A stretch of DNA of 18,660 nucleotides from assembly GCA_017516785.1 (NCBI GenBank), contig JAFXAV010000043.1, forward strand, positions 1-18,660, read 5' to 3'. Shown here in pieces: positions 1 to 7,187 of the stretch. The DNA is from Oscillospiraceae bacterium. Lineage in GTDB: Bacteria; Bacillota_A; Clostridia; Oscillospirales; Oscillospiraceae. Both the position numbers and the translations under genes were made by a program. Each line of letters starts with the position of its first letter. Position 1 is the first letter of the stretch. The notes beneath the pieces were generated by a model. The model was given only the letters and a program-made list of their open reading frames with translations, was not told the DNA's origin and ran no database searches.

Positions 1-1
1 G

Positions 2-691
2 AAAGATTCCGCCATCATGCTGGAGGGCAAGGCCGCATGGAGCTTTTCACTGATGTTTCTGGAAATGTGGGAGCTGTGCAAAAAATGCGGCGAGGATATT
101 GCATCCTTTTACCCCTGGCAGCTCGCTCCCTGCACGATGGACCCGGACGGTCTGGTGCAGCCATATGCCGACAGTCCCATGGACAACGAAAATGTGGGTG
201 AACACGTTTATCTTCAGATCTTGAATGAAGCGAAGGATTATGTATATATTAACACCCCTTACCTGATTGTAGATGACAGCATGGTTTCAGCCCTATGTCT
301 GGCAGCAAAACGTGGTGTGGATGTACGGATCGTCACACCCCACCGGTGGGACAAGTGGCTTGTACACATGACCACTCGCTCTTATTACCGGGAGCTGATT
401 CGGGCCGGTGTGAAGGTCTACGAATATTCAAATGGCTTCATCCATGCTAAAAGCTTTGTCAGCGATGATGTGATTGCCACAGTCGGAACAACCAATTTGG
501 ATTTTCGCAGCCTGTATCTGCATTTTGAGTGTGGAACCTGGATGTATGGCAGCCGGGCAGTCGCTCAGATCAAGCAGGATTTTTTGAACACGTTAACTGT
601 TTGTCAGAAGATTGAAGAAAAAGACTGCGCAAAATATTTATCCGCCAAGCTGCTTCAGGAAATACTTCGCCTGTTCGCTCCCCTCATGTAG
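2..691 (+). CDS. cls: Cardiolipin synthase, C-terminal part (5' truncated by window)
   Basis: Membrane-associated phospholipase D-superfamily enzyme that makes cardiolipin from phosphatidylglycerol. The frame is open to the left edge and the residues before the first ATG (17) already fit the family (KDSAIMLEGKAAWSF), so the real start lies upstream. The visible part holds the second PLD catalytic motif, FIHAKSFVSDD, with the H-x-K-x4-D pattern near bases 440-470, followed by VGTTNLDFRSLYLHFE, the usual post-motif segment. Family members run to about 480-510 residues, so roughly half is missing, including the first HKD motif and the N-terminal membrane helices. The next gene starts 12 bases downstream, so the two are probably co-transcribed. 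The family call is firm; the precise substrate is inferred from the family. Confidence 0.9.
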   Translation, partial: KDSAIMLEGKAAWSFSLMFLEMWELCKKCGEDIASFYPWQLAPCTMDPDGLVQPYADSPMDNENVGEHVYLQILNEAKDYVYINTPYLIVDDSMVSALCLAAKRGVDVRIVTPHRWDKWLVHMTTRSYYRELIRAGVKVYEYSNGFIHAKSFVSDDVIATVGTTNLDFRSLYLHFECGTWMYGSRAVAQIKQDFLNTLTVCQKIEEKDCAKYLSAKLLQEILRLFAPLM

Positions 692-703
692 AAAGGAAAT
701 ACC

Positions 704-1864
704 ATGTTTTTAGATGATCCTCAAAACCGAAAAACCTTAACCAAATGGGCTGTTGGTACTGTTGCTGCATGCATTCTCATTTTTCTGGGCATCCGTTACG
801 TTTCAGCCATCGCCATTGCAGTCCAATGGCTGTATGATCTTGTAAAGCCGCTGCTGACGGGAACCATACTGGCCATGATCCTCAATGTACCTCTGGCATT
901 CATTGAAAGACACTTATTCCGCAAGAATCCCACACCGAAAAAGGAAAAAGCAAGACGGCCTCTGGCAATCCTGCTCTCTCTAATTCTGGTCATTGGCATT
1001 TTTGTGGGTGTTGCCGTCCTGGTGATCCCTGAACTGACAGGCGCTGTATCCATCGTGATCTCCTCTGTCACCGGAGCGCTGGATCAGATGGCAGTTTTGG
1101 AAAGCTCCGAAGACTTCGCACAGCTGCCCTTTGCCCCCTGGCTTGAAAAGCTGGACATCGACTGGCTGACCATGAAAACGCAGGTAGAAAGTTGGATGCC
1201 GCAGCTGAGCAGCACGGTTTTGGGCTCTACCGCAAGTGCGTTGGGAAGTGCAGCTTCTTCTCTGATTGACGGCGTGGTGGCCTTCGTATTCTGCATTTAT
1301 GTGCTTGCTAACAAGGAAACCCTGGCAAGGCAAATCGGCCGTCTGGCAAAAGCCTGGCTCCCTGCACGACTGACCAATACCATGTCCCATGTTTTTCATG
1401 TCTGTGCGGATGTGTTCCAGCAGTTCATTGTGGGACAGACAACGGAAGCGGTGATCCTGGGAACACTCTGCGGTATCGGTATGGCGATTCTCCGAATTCC
1501 CTATGCGCCTATGGTTGGCGCACTGGTGGGTGTTACTGCCCTGATTCCCTATGTGGGTGCGTTTCTTGCAACCATTGTGGGTGCGTTTATGATTCTGACC
1601 GTGAATCCCTTTAAGGCATTGGTCTTTGTAATCTATCTGCTGGCCCTGCAGCAGGTGGAAGGAAATCTGATCTATCCCAAGGTCGTGGGAGCCAAAATCA
1701 ATCTCCCGGCTATGTGGGTGCTGGCAGCTATTACCGTCGGCGGCAATCTGGCAGGCCCTATCAGTATGCTTCTGGGCGTTCCGGCAGCTTCCGCCGCCTA
1801 TGCGCTTCTGAAGGAAGCCACGCAAAAGAGAGAAACACAGTTGATGCAGTCTAATGTGCAATAA
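704..1864 (+). CDS. AI-2E family transporter (PerM-like membrane protein)
   Basis: A 386-residue polytopic membrane protein of the AI-2E/PerM family. Members are variously linked to autoinducer-2 export, sodium/proton antiport or general permease roles, so the substrate cannot be named here. Visible features are an N-terminal pair of hydrophobic segments (about residues 12-35 and 40-65), a basic loop (KNPTPKKEKARRP), a third helix near 85-110, a more polar central domain, then several C-terminal helices including the family-typical stretch VGVTALIPYVGAFLATIVGA and a QQVEGNLIYPKVVG motif. The start at 704 follows an AAAGGAAA ribosome site. It lies 12 bases after the cardiolipin synthase gene and is followed by a strong terminator, so it ends that transcript. 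Confidence 0.88.
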   Translation: MFLDDPQNRKTLTKWAVGTVAACILIFLGIRYVSAIAIAVQWLYDLVKPLLTGTILAMILNVPLAFIERHLFRKNPTPKKEKARRPLAILLSLILVIGIFVGVAVLVIPELTGAVSIVISSVTGALDQMAVLESSEDFAQLPFAPWLEKLDIDWLTMKTQVESWMPQLSSTVLGSTASALGSAASSLIDGVVAFVFCIYVLANKETLARQIGRLAKAWLPARLTNTMSHVFHVCADVFQQFIVGQTTEAVILGTLCGIGMAILRIPYAPMVGALVGVTALIPYVGAFLATIVGAFMILTVNPFKALVFVIYLLALQQVEGNLIYPKVVGAKINLPAMWVLAAITVGGNLAGPISMLLGVPAASAAYALLKEATQKRETQLMQSNVQ

Positions 1865-1870
1865 GAAAAC

Positions 1871-1914
1871 AGCAGATCACCTTCAAAAATGAATGGTGAT
1901 CTGCTATTTTTATT
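1871..1914. terminator. Bidirectional intrinsic terminator
   Basis: A perfect 11-bp stem (AGCAGATCACC at 1871-1881 with GGTGATCTGCT at 1895-1905) is followed by ATTTTTATT on the plus strand and by GTTTTCTTATT on the minus strand. It closes the cls/AI-2E transcript and also the convergent accessory module whose last gene ends at 1910. Confidence 0.85.
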
Positions 1915-2212
1915 CTGACACTTCTTGTGCCAAAGTAATGCCAACTTTTATGCCTTCTATAAATCCGGATTTCTGGTGATCTCGACAGAGCGTACATACG
2001 GGATAGATAACTTTATCCATATCCCGGAGGGGCATGCCGTTCATCATACGGTACAATTCATTGAAATCTTCTTTGATCGTCCCATCATCCATTTTATTGC
2101 ATTCGGCGTAGGCTTCATAGAGAAGCGCAAGGGCAGATTCGCTGTCGCCGAAGTTTGGTGCTAGGATAGCGATTTCATATTTAAGTGAACAAATGAATTC
2201 TTCTTTTTTCAT
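1910..2212 (-). CDS. Small protein resembling the DUF6809 family
   Basis: A 100-residue acidic soluble protein with no signal peptide or membrane helix. The C-terminal segment GFIEGIKVGITLAQEV, preceded by a CxxC-like pair (CTLCRDHQ), resembles the ending F-x-x-G-(FIV)-(RK)-(LV)-G of short DUF6809 proteins. Those are common in Clostridia, often on mobile elements, and have no assigned function. The family call is from memory of the pattern and is moderate. The ATG overlaps the TGA of the TnpV gene by four bases (ATGA), with a GAGGAG ribosome site inside the tnpV 3' end, so translation is probably coupled. It is the last gene of the three-gene module and ends at the shared terminator. Confidence 0.6.
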   Translation of the reverse strand: MKKEEFICSLKYEIAILAPNFGDSESALALLYEAYAECNKMDDGTIKEDFNELYRMMNGMPLRDMDKVIYPVCTLCRDHQKSGFIEGIKVGITLAQEVSE

Positions 2213-2556
2213 GCATAGATCAACTCCTCTCTAACGATCTCTTCCACTCTGGCGGTGATGTTGCTCATGCGCTGGGTCCAGCCCATGGGATCGGCAGCTT
2301 TCAGAGCTTCCGTGATACCCTCTGCGGATTTCATTTGAGTAATCAGCATTTCCATGCGCTGCTCAGCCTGCTTGTTCAGGTCAGCAAGGTATGTCCAAAG
2401 ATTTCCGGACAAGACTAAATTATTATACTGGATTGGGTGGTATTCTTTGAGATAGTCCCTGTGCATACGGCCCCATTTACCGATGGGTCGGTTTTCCTCC
2501 GGCAGCTTAAGATCCGGAATCAGATAGTCTCCTGTGCGAATGTAGTTGACACTCAT
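2209..2556 (-). CDS. tnpV: TnpV family transposon-encoded protein
   Basis: A 115-residue protein closely matching the TnpV family, first named on clostridial transposons of the Tn4451 type. Diagnostic segments are the start YIRTGDYLIPDLKLPEE, then PIGKWGRMHRDYLKEYHP, NLVLSGNLWTYLADLN, and the C-terminal ARVEEIVREELIY. The length is normal for the family. The biochemical role is unknown; it is not itself a recombinase. The start follows a GGAGGG site and overlaps the preceding zinc-ribbon gene by ATGA. No serine recombinase or other transposase is visible in the window, so this copy is either a relic or a cargo gene carried with its two neighbours. Confidence 0.88.
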   Translation of the reverse strand: MSVNYIRTGDYLIPDLKLPEENRPIGKWGRMHRDYLKEYHPIQYNNLVLSGNLWTYLADLNKQAEQRMEMLITQMKSAEGITEALKAADPMGWTQRMSNITARVEEIVREELIYA

Positions 2557-3674
2557 TGTTTAGCCCTCCGCTTGTGTTGCATTGCAGTTTTTATTCTCTT
2601 CTCAATGGTTTCTAAGTTTGCTGATTTCTCGATTATCACGCATTGAATCCTACGCACATTACACAGGTGTTTTTGAACTGCTATAATGCGGTTTTCTTTT
2701 TCTGTCCCTCGCTTTTGGAAAACAAATGCTATTTTCAGTTCGGGAACAAATGCATCCAATGGGATGCCGGTGGTATCCATATCATCAAAGATAACTTTCA
2801 CACCCATTTGTGAGGTATATCTGCATATTAGTTGCTTGGGTAAATTTCCTTGATGCTCTTCTTGGCAGAAAATACAGCCTGTATTTTCTACTGCCCGGTT
2901 ATAGATTTTGTCCTTCCATCTATGACCGCAGCTACCCCTCCACCATGCGGGTTGCATGGAATTTCTGGACACTGCAAAGGGCTGTACATCGACATTCTTC
3001 TCATAATCCCATTCCAGTAGAAGCTCTGGATCAGTTGCTGCCAAATCATTATATCCCGGAAGGACCTTGATACCGCTGCAATATGGGCACTGACTTCCAT
3101 AAGACCTCGTTGAGATTAACGCCTCTCATTCGTGGCCTTTCTCACAGATCCACCAGACCTTTGTATTGGCATATGCAGTCACCTGCCACGGAAGCAGCGG
3201 CAGATTTGCTGTTGACCACTCCTGTGCCACTTTGGGGAACAGATAATCCAGGTCATTAACCCCAGCCAGCACCCTATTGTGGGAGCAATAGGGACACCCG
3301 GCACCAGCAGCTCTGCTTCGAATAACCGCTTCCCATTCATGCCCACATTTCCCATTCCAGACAGCCTTTTTGTGAGAACCAATCCCAACAGTTTCTGCTG
3401 GCACAGGATTCTTCGATGACCATTCAGCCGCCAGATCAGGCATCAGGCTTGCAAGATCGTTTATTCCTGGGATAATACGCTTCCCCGCGCAGATGGGACA
3501 CTTTTTGCCCTGTGACCTTGCTTTGACACTGGCTTCCCACTCATGTCCGCACTTGCCTCTCCACCAAAACACCTTTTTCGATCCGTAGGATATATCCTCC
3601 GGACTAAGGGGTAGGTTGCGTGGCGACCATTCTGTAACTATTTCCGGTCGCATTGCTGCCAAACTGTTTTCCAT
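2553..3674 (-). pseudogene. Zinc-ribbon repeat protein interrupted by an in-frame TGA
   Basis: Two open stretches, 3674-3126 and 3125-2553, lie in the same frame and are split only by a TGA at 3128-3126; together they make 373 codons. The protein has four copies of a zinc-ribbon unit of about 65-70 residues (PF14311/DUF4379 type), each with WW-x-CGHEW, a Cys pair CPxC 15 residues after the His, then a linker such as VLAGVNDL or VLPGYNDL and an EW. In units 1, 2 and 4 the residue after GHE or GHR is Trp; in unit 3 the TGA sits exactly there, so one TGG-to-TGA change explains it. After unit 4 come about 100 residues with a faint Vsr/PD-(D/E)xK-like look. The start ATG at 3674 has a GGAGG site. 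A downstream restart at a TTG (3044) has no ribosome site. A sequencing error or readthrough remains possible. Confidence 0.8.
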
Positions 3675-3691
3675 ATATTTTCCTCCATAAA

Positions 3692-3728
3692 CAAAAAACC
3701 GTCTGATTTTGTAACGAAATCAGACGGT
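3692..3728 (-). terminator. Intrinsic terminator of the greA-lysS transcript
   Basis: A 12-bp perfect stem (3698-3709 with 3717-3728; arm ACCGTCTGATTT) with a short loop is followed on the minus strand by TTTTTTG. It lies about 135 bases after the lysS stop. Its U-tract ends only a few bases before the GGAGG ribosome site of the zinc-ribbon gene. The 135 bases between lysS and the hairpin show no gene and no convincing promoter. Confidence 0.85.
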
Positions 3729-3862
3729 AAAATTTGAACACTGTCCCTTAACTTCGCCGTCTGCATTACTTTTCGCATACAGTGGCGTAAGAAAGGCTTA
3801 AATCCGTGTTTTTATGGAGTTGTAGAATCTAAAAACCTGTTGCGGCTCTAGCACTTTTCCGA

Positions 3863-5362
3863 TTAGTTATCGGCAGTGGGCTTCATTGTGGGGAACAGGA
3901 TGACCTCGCGGATGGTATCGTTGCCGGTGAGCATCATGACACAGCGGTCGATGCCCATGCCCATGCCGCCCGTGGGAGGCATGCCATATTCCATGGCGTT
4001 CAGGAAATCCTCGTCCAGCATTTCGGTCTCATCGTCGCCGCGCTCACGCTGCTCTACCTGCTTCATGAAACGCTCTCTCTGATCAATGGGGTCATTCAGC
4101 TCGGAGTAGGCGTTGGCCAGCTCGGAGTGGCAGACAAACAGCTCGAAGCGCTCGGTGACTCTGGGGTCAACAGGAGACTTCTTGGTCAGGGGAGAAACCT
4201 CGACGGGATACATGGTGATGAAGGTGGGCTGGATCAGATGCTCCTCGACCTTCTGGTCGAAGCAGGCATACAGAGCATTGCCCCAGGTCTTCTCAGCGGC
4301 GTCAGCCAGCTCCACACCTGCGGCGTTGGCAGCAGCCACAGCCTCAGCGTCATCGGTGATGGCACCGAAGTCGATGCCCACGTACTCCTTGACAGCTTCC
4401 ACCATGGTCAGCCGGCGCCAGCCGGGAGCCAGGTTAATCTTCTCGCCCATCCACTCGATCTCGTAGGTGCCCAGGATTTCCTGAGCGGCGCCGGAGATGA
4501 TGCCCTCAGCGATGTCCATCATATCATGGAAATCAGCATAGGCCTGGTACAGCTCAACGGAGGTGAACTCAGGGTTGTGCTTGGGGTCCATACCCTCATT
4601 ACGGAAGATGCGGCCGATTTCGTAGACGCGGTCCATGCCGCCGACGATCAGACGCTTCAGGGGCAGCTCGGTTGCAATACGCATGAACATGTCGATGTCC
4701 AGGGTATTGTGGTGGGTCACGAAGGGACGGGCAGCAGCGCCGCCGGCGATGGTGTTCAGGACAGGAGTCTCCACCTCGATATAATTCATATTGTCCAGGT
4801 AGTTGCGCATGTACTTGATGAACTGGGAGCGGATGACGAAGTTGCGCTTGACTTCGGGGTTGACCATCAGGTCCACATAGCGCTGACGGAAGCGTGCTTC
4901 CTTGTCAGTCAGGCCGTGGTACTTTTCGGGCAGAGGCAGCAGAGACTTGGACAGCAGAATGATGCTGCTGGTACGGATGGAGATCTCGCCGGTCTTGGTC
5001 TTGAAGACTTCGCCCTCAGCGCCCACGATGTCGCCGATGTCGTTCTTCTTGAAGCGCTTGTACTCTTCCTCGCCCATCTCGTCGATCTTGACGAAGAGCT
5101 GGATGCGGCCGGTGCAGTCCTGCAGGTCGCAGAACATGACCTTGCCCTGGCCGCGCTTGCTCATCAGACGGCCGGCAACACGGACAACCTTGCCCTCGTA
5201 AGCCTCGTAATCGCCCTTGATGGCAGCGGAGTCAGCATTGAAATCGTACTTAGTCTGAACAAAGGGGTCGCGACCCTCGGCCCGGAGTGCCTCCAGCTTG
5301 TCGCGGCGGATCTGGGCCTGCTCAGAAACAGGCAGTTCAGCCTGGGGAACAAACTTCGCCAT
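3863..5362 (-). CDS. lysS: Lysyl-tRNA synthetase (class II)
   Basis: Cytoplasmic enzyme that charges tRNA-Lys with lysine using ATP. The 499 residues match the usual class II LysRS length. The N-terminal OB-fold anticodon-binding domain spans about residues 55-140. Class II motif 1 lies near 171-201 (ending YIEVETPVLN), motif 2 is FRNEGMDPKHNPEFTSVE with RNE at 254-256, and motif 3 is GGMGMGIDR at 465-473. The start MAKFVPQ is preceded by GAGGG inside the end of greA; only three bases separate the greA stop from this ATG, so the genes are one operon and probably translationally coupled. Transcription comes from the promoter at 5888-5916. Confidence 0.98.
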   Translation of the reverse strand: MAKFVPQAELPVSEQAQIRRDKLEALRAEGRDPFVQTKYDFNADSAAIKGDYEAYEGKVVRVAGRLMSKRGQGKVMFCDLQDCTGRIQLFVKIDEMGEEEYKRFKKNDIGDIVGAEGEVFKTKTGEISIRTSSIILLSKSLLPLPEKYHGLTDKEARFRQRYVDLMVNPEVKRNFVIRSQFIKYMRNYLDNMNYIEVETPVLNTIAGGAAARPFVTHHNTLDIDMFMRIATELPLKRLIVGGMDRVYEIGRIFRNEGMDPKHNPEFTSVELYQAYADFHDMMDIAEGIISGAAQEILGTYEIEWMGEKINLAPGWRRLTMVEAVKEYVGIDFGAITDDAEAVAAANAAGVELADAAEKTWGNALYACFDQKVEEHLIQPTFITMYPVEVSPLTKKSPVDPRVTERFELFVCHSELANAYSELNDPIDQRERFMKQVEQRERGDDETEMLDEDFLNAMEYGMPPTGGMGMGIDRCVMMLTGNDTIREVILFPTMKPTADN

Positions 5363-5365
5363 GGC

Positions 5366-5842
5366 TTAGCCCTCACGAGAGACGCTGACGACCTTCATGG
5401 TGAAGGTGCCTGCAGGAGCGATATAGGTGAACTTCTCACCGGCAGCCTTGCCGACGATGGCGCGGCCGAAGGGAGAGTCATCGGACAGCTTGAACTCCAT
5501 GGGATTTGCTTCCTGGGAGCCGGTGATGCGGTAGGTGGTGCGGCGGCCGTTTGCATCTTCAACAACGACAGTGCAGCCCAGGCCAACGCGGCCGGTGGCA
5601 GCATTCTCGTCCTCGATGATGACGGCGTGGTTCAGAATGTCCTCGATCTCGGCAATGCGGCCATACAGCTTAGCCTGCTCGTTCTTCGCAGCATCGTATT
5701 CGGAGTTTTCGGACAAGTCGCCGTAGGAGCGAGCTTCGGCGATCATGGCGGCAATTTCGCGCTCACGGGTCGTCTTCAGATAATTCAGCTCATCGTTCAG
5801 TTCCTTGAGTCGCAGGGATGTGATCTTAAATTCCTTTGCCAT
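5366..5842 (-). CDS. greA: Transcription elongation factor GreA
   Basis: Binds the secondary channel of RNA polymerase and stimulates cleavage of backtracked RNA, rescuing stalled complexes. I place the start at the ATG at 5842 (MAKEFKITS), giving 158 residues, the standard GreA length, with an AAAGGA site nine bases upstream; an in-frame TTG six codons earlier would lie over that site and is not credible. The N-terminal coiled coil carries the tip motif YGDLSENSEYDAAK with acidic residues D42 and E45, which hold the catalytic Mg2+. The C-terminal FKBP-like domain ends with SPFGRAIVGKAAGE. It is the first gene of the greA-lysS operon. Confidence 0.97.
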   Translation of the reverse strand: MAKEFKITSLRLKELNDELNYLKTTREREIAAMIAEARSYGDLSENSEYDAAKNEQAKLYGRIAEIEDILNHAVIIEDENAATGRVGLGCTVVVEDANGRRTTYRITGSQEANPMEFKLSDDSPFGRAIVGKAAGEKFTYIAPAGTFTMKVVSVSREG

Positions 5843-5887
5843 ATTCAACAATCCTTTCAAAAGATAGAAGTTTCCATAGGTTTTATT

Positions 5888-5916
5888 ATTATAACTGGTA
5901 TTTTCGTCACAGTCAA
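5888..5916 (-). promoter_or_regulatory. Sigma-A promoter of greA-lysS
   Basis: On the minus strand, -35 TTGACT (5916-5911), a 17-base spacer and -10 TATAAT (5893-5888). This is one mismatch from consensus and lies about 45 bases upstream of the greA start. Confidence 0.85.
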
Positions 5917-5933
5917 GGTATTTTCATACTTTT

Positions 5934-5970
5934 GAAAAACAGAAAAGCCTCCCATTTTTCAGAGAGGCTT
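5934..5970 (-). terminator. Intrinsic terminator of the ftsE-to-S41 operon
   Basis: A 7-bp stem (AAGCCTC at 5945-5951 with GAGGCTT at 5964-5970) is followed on the minus strand by TTTTCTGTTTTT. It lies directly after the S41 peptidase stop and before the greA promoter. Confidence 0.75.
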
Positions 5971-5978
5971 ATGCAGAT

Positions 5979-7127
5979 TTACGGATTGAGAAGCGCCTGG
6001 GCCGCAGCCTGGATCTGGGGATCCTCCGCAGGATCCAGTATCCCCGCATAGATCTCCCAGTAGGTGTCCTCATCCACCTCCACGTAGACCTCCGGGGTAA
6101 TGCCCACGCCCGCCAGATTATTGCCGTTGGGAGTGGTGTACTTGCCGACAGACAGACCCACAGCGGAGCCGTCATTGAGCTCGATGGTGGTCTGGAAGTA
6201 ACCCTTGCCATAGGTCTGGGTTCCCGCCACAATGGCCCACTCATATTCACCGAGCGCCGCGGCAAAGAACTCCGCAGCAGAGTAGGAGCCGCCGTTGACC
6301 AGAACTGCCATGGGAATCTCCAGGCATATTTCATCGGACTTGTCCACGTATTCCGCGCCGGTGTAGTACTCGCTGCGGAAGAGCGGTCCCTCCGGCAGCA
6401 GATAGTCCAGCACCTGAACCAGCTCATCCTTATAGCCGCCGGGATTGAACCGAACATCAAAAATCAGGGCTTGCGCACCTTCAGAGAGCAGCTGTTCAAT
6501 GGCCGCGATGGTCTCGGAGGCACAGCGGGCATCGAAATTTGCAATGGTCACAAGGCCGATGCTGTTTTCAAGCATCCGGGCGGTGGCCACGGGATTCTGG
6601 ACCTCTTTGCGGGTCACAGGCAAATCAAAGGTCTCCCCTGCTCTTTGGATGGTCAGCAGCACCTGGGTGCCGGGTTCGCCCCGGACAAGATCTCTTGCTT
6701 CGGTGGTGGTCATGTTGGCCACGCTCTGGCCTTCCACGGCAATGATCACATCGCCAGGCAGCATACCTGCTTCCTCCGCAGGACCGCCTGCATTGACCTT
6801 GGTCACTTCGAAGCCGGTGCTGTCCTCCCGGGCAAGGATCGTAATGCCGATGCCCACATAGGCGTTGTTCATCTGCTCCATGTGTTCGGCAAAGTCCGCG
6901 GCGGGAATATAGTAGCTCCACTCATCTCCCAGGGCAGCCACCATGGCATGGGCAGCAGCATCCTCAATCAGGGTTTCATCGTATTCACCGATGAACCGCT
7001 CCTCGATGAGGCCAGAGAGCTGGTCCAGCTTGGACACCTCGTCGGTGTACCAGATATATGCAAATGTACCTGCCGCAGCCAGGGCCGCAACCAGCACATA
7101 GGACAGGAATTTCCAAACTTTCTTCAT
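5979..7127 (-). CDS. S41 family C-terminal processing peptidase (CtpA-type)
   Basis: A membrane-anchored serine protease of 382 residues acting outside the cytoplasmic membrane. One N-terminal helix (about 8-26) is followed by a PDZ domain (about 88-165, with YVGIGI, GPAEEAGMLPGDVI) and the S41 catalytic core. By spacing against CtpB/Prc the catalytic triad is S283 (in NGGSYSAAE), K308 (YGKGYFQ) and Q312; Ser-to-Lys is 25 residues and Lys-to-Gln is 4, as in the family. The core motif DVRFNPGG is also present. The start has GAGGT upstream. It is the last gene of the ftsE operon, 60 bases after an M23 hydrolase, with a terminator-like hairpin between them. The context suggests it trims or degrades cell-wall hydrolases or division proteins; that is inference. 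Confidence 0.93.
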   Translation of the reverse strand: MKKVWKFLSYVLVAALAAAGTFAYIWYTDEVSKLDQLSGLIEERFIGEYDETLIEDAAAHAMVAALGDEWSYYIPAADFAEHMEQMNNAYVGIGITILAREDSTGFEVTKVNAGGPAEEAGMLPGDVIIAVEGQSVANMTTTEARDLVRGEPGTQVLLTIQRAGETFDLPVTRKEVQNPVATARMLENSIGLVTIANFDARCASETIAAIEQLLSEGAQALIFDVRFNPGGYKDELVQVLDYLLPEGPLFRSEYYTGAEYVDKSDEICLEIPMAVLVNGGSYSAAEFFAAALGEYEWAIVAGTQTYGKGYFQTTIELNDGSAVGLSVGKYTTPNGNNLAGVGITPEVYVEVDEDTYWEIYAGILDPAEDPQIQAAAQALLNP

Positions 7128-7140
7128 AAAAATACCTCAA

Positions 7141-7174
7141 AAAACAGATCCCACAGCCCGGAGGCTGTGGGATC
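7141..7174 (-). terminator. Terminator-like hairpin between M23 and S41 genes
   Basis: A perfect 12-bp GC-rich stem (7147-7158 with 7163-7174; arm GATCCCACAGCC) with a four-base loop is followed on the minus strand by TGTTTTTTGAGG. The U-tract runs straight into the GAGGT ribosome site of the S41 gene. It would end most transcripts after the hydrolase genes and leave only readthrough for the protease. Confidence 0.8.
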
Positions 7175-7187
7175 GTAATCCATGCGC

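Noticed and set aside
2888..3100. A frameshift as cause of the break in the zinc-ribbon gene
   Set aside because: Re-reading the bases at 3060-3061 shows the frame is kept through GIKVLPGYNDL; only the TGA interrupts it.
3126..3128. TGA as selenocysteine or as a reassigned Trp codon
   Set aside because: The repeat pattern demands Trp, not Cys or Sec; only a weak stem follows the codon; and other genes here (tnpV, ftsX, htpG) end with TGA, so the code is standard.
3699..3764. Repeated CCGTCTG words as transposon ends downstream of lysS
   Set aside because: Two copies belong to the terminator stem and the third is a seven-base match, within chance; no target duplication was found.
4127..5935. 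A 602-codon open frame on the plus strand across lysS and greA
   Set aside because: It is antisense to two certain genes, has low-complexity composition with no domain, and arises from the codon bias of the real genes.
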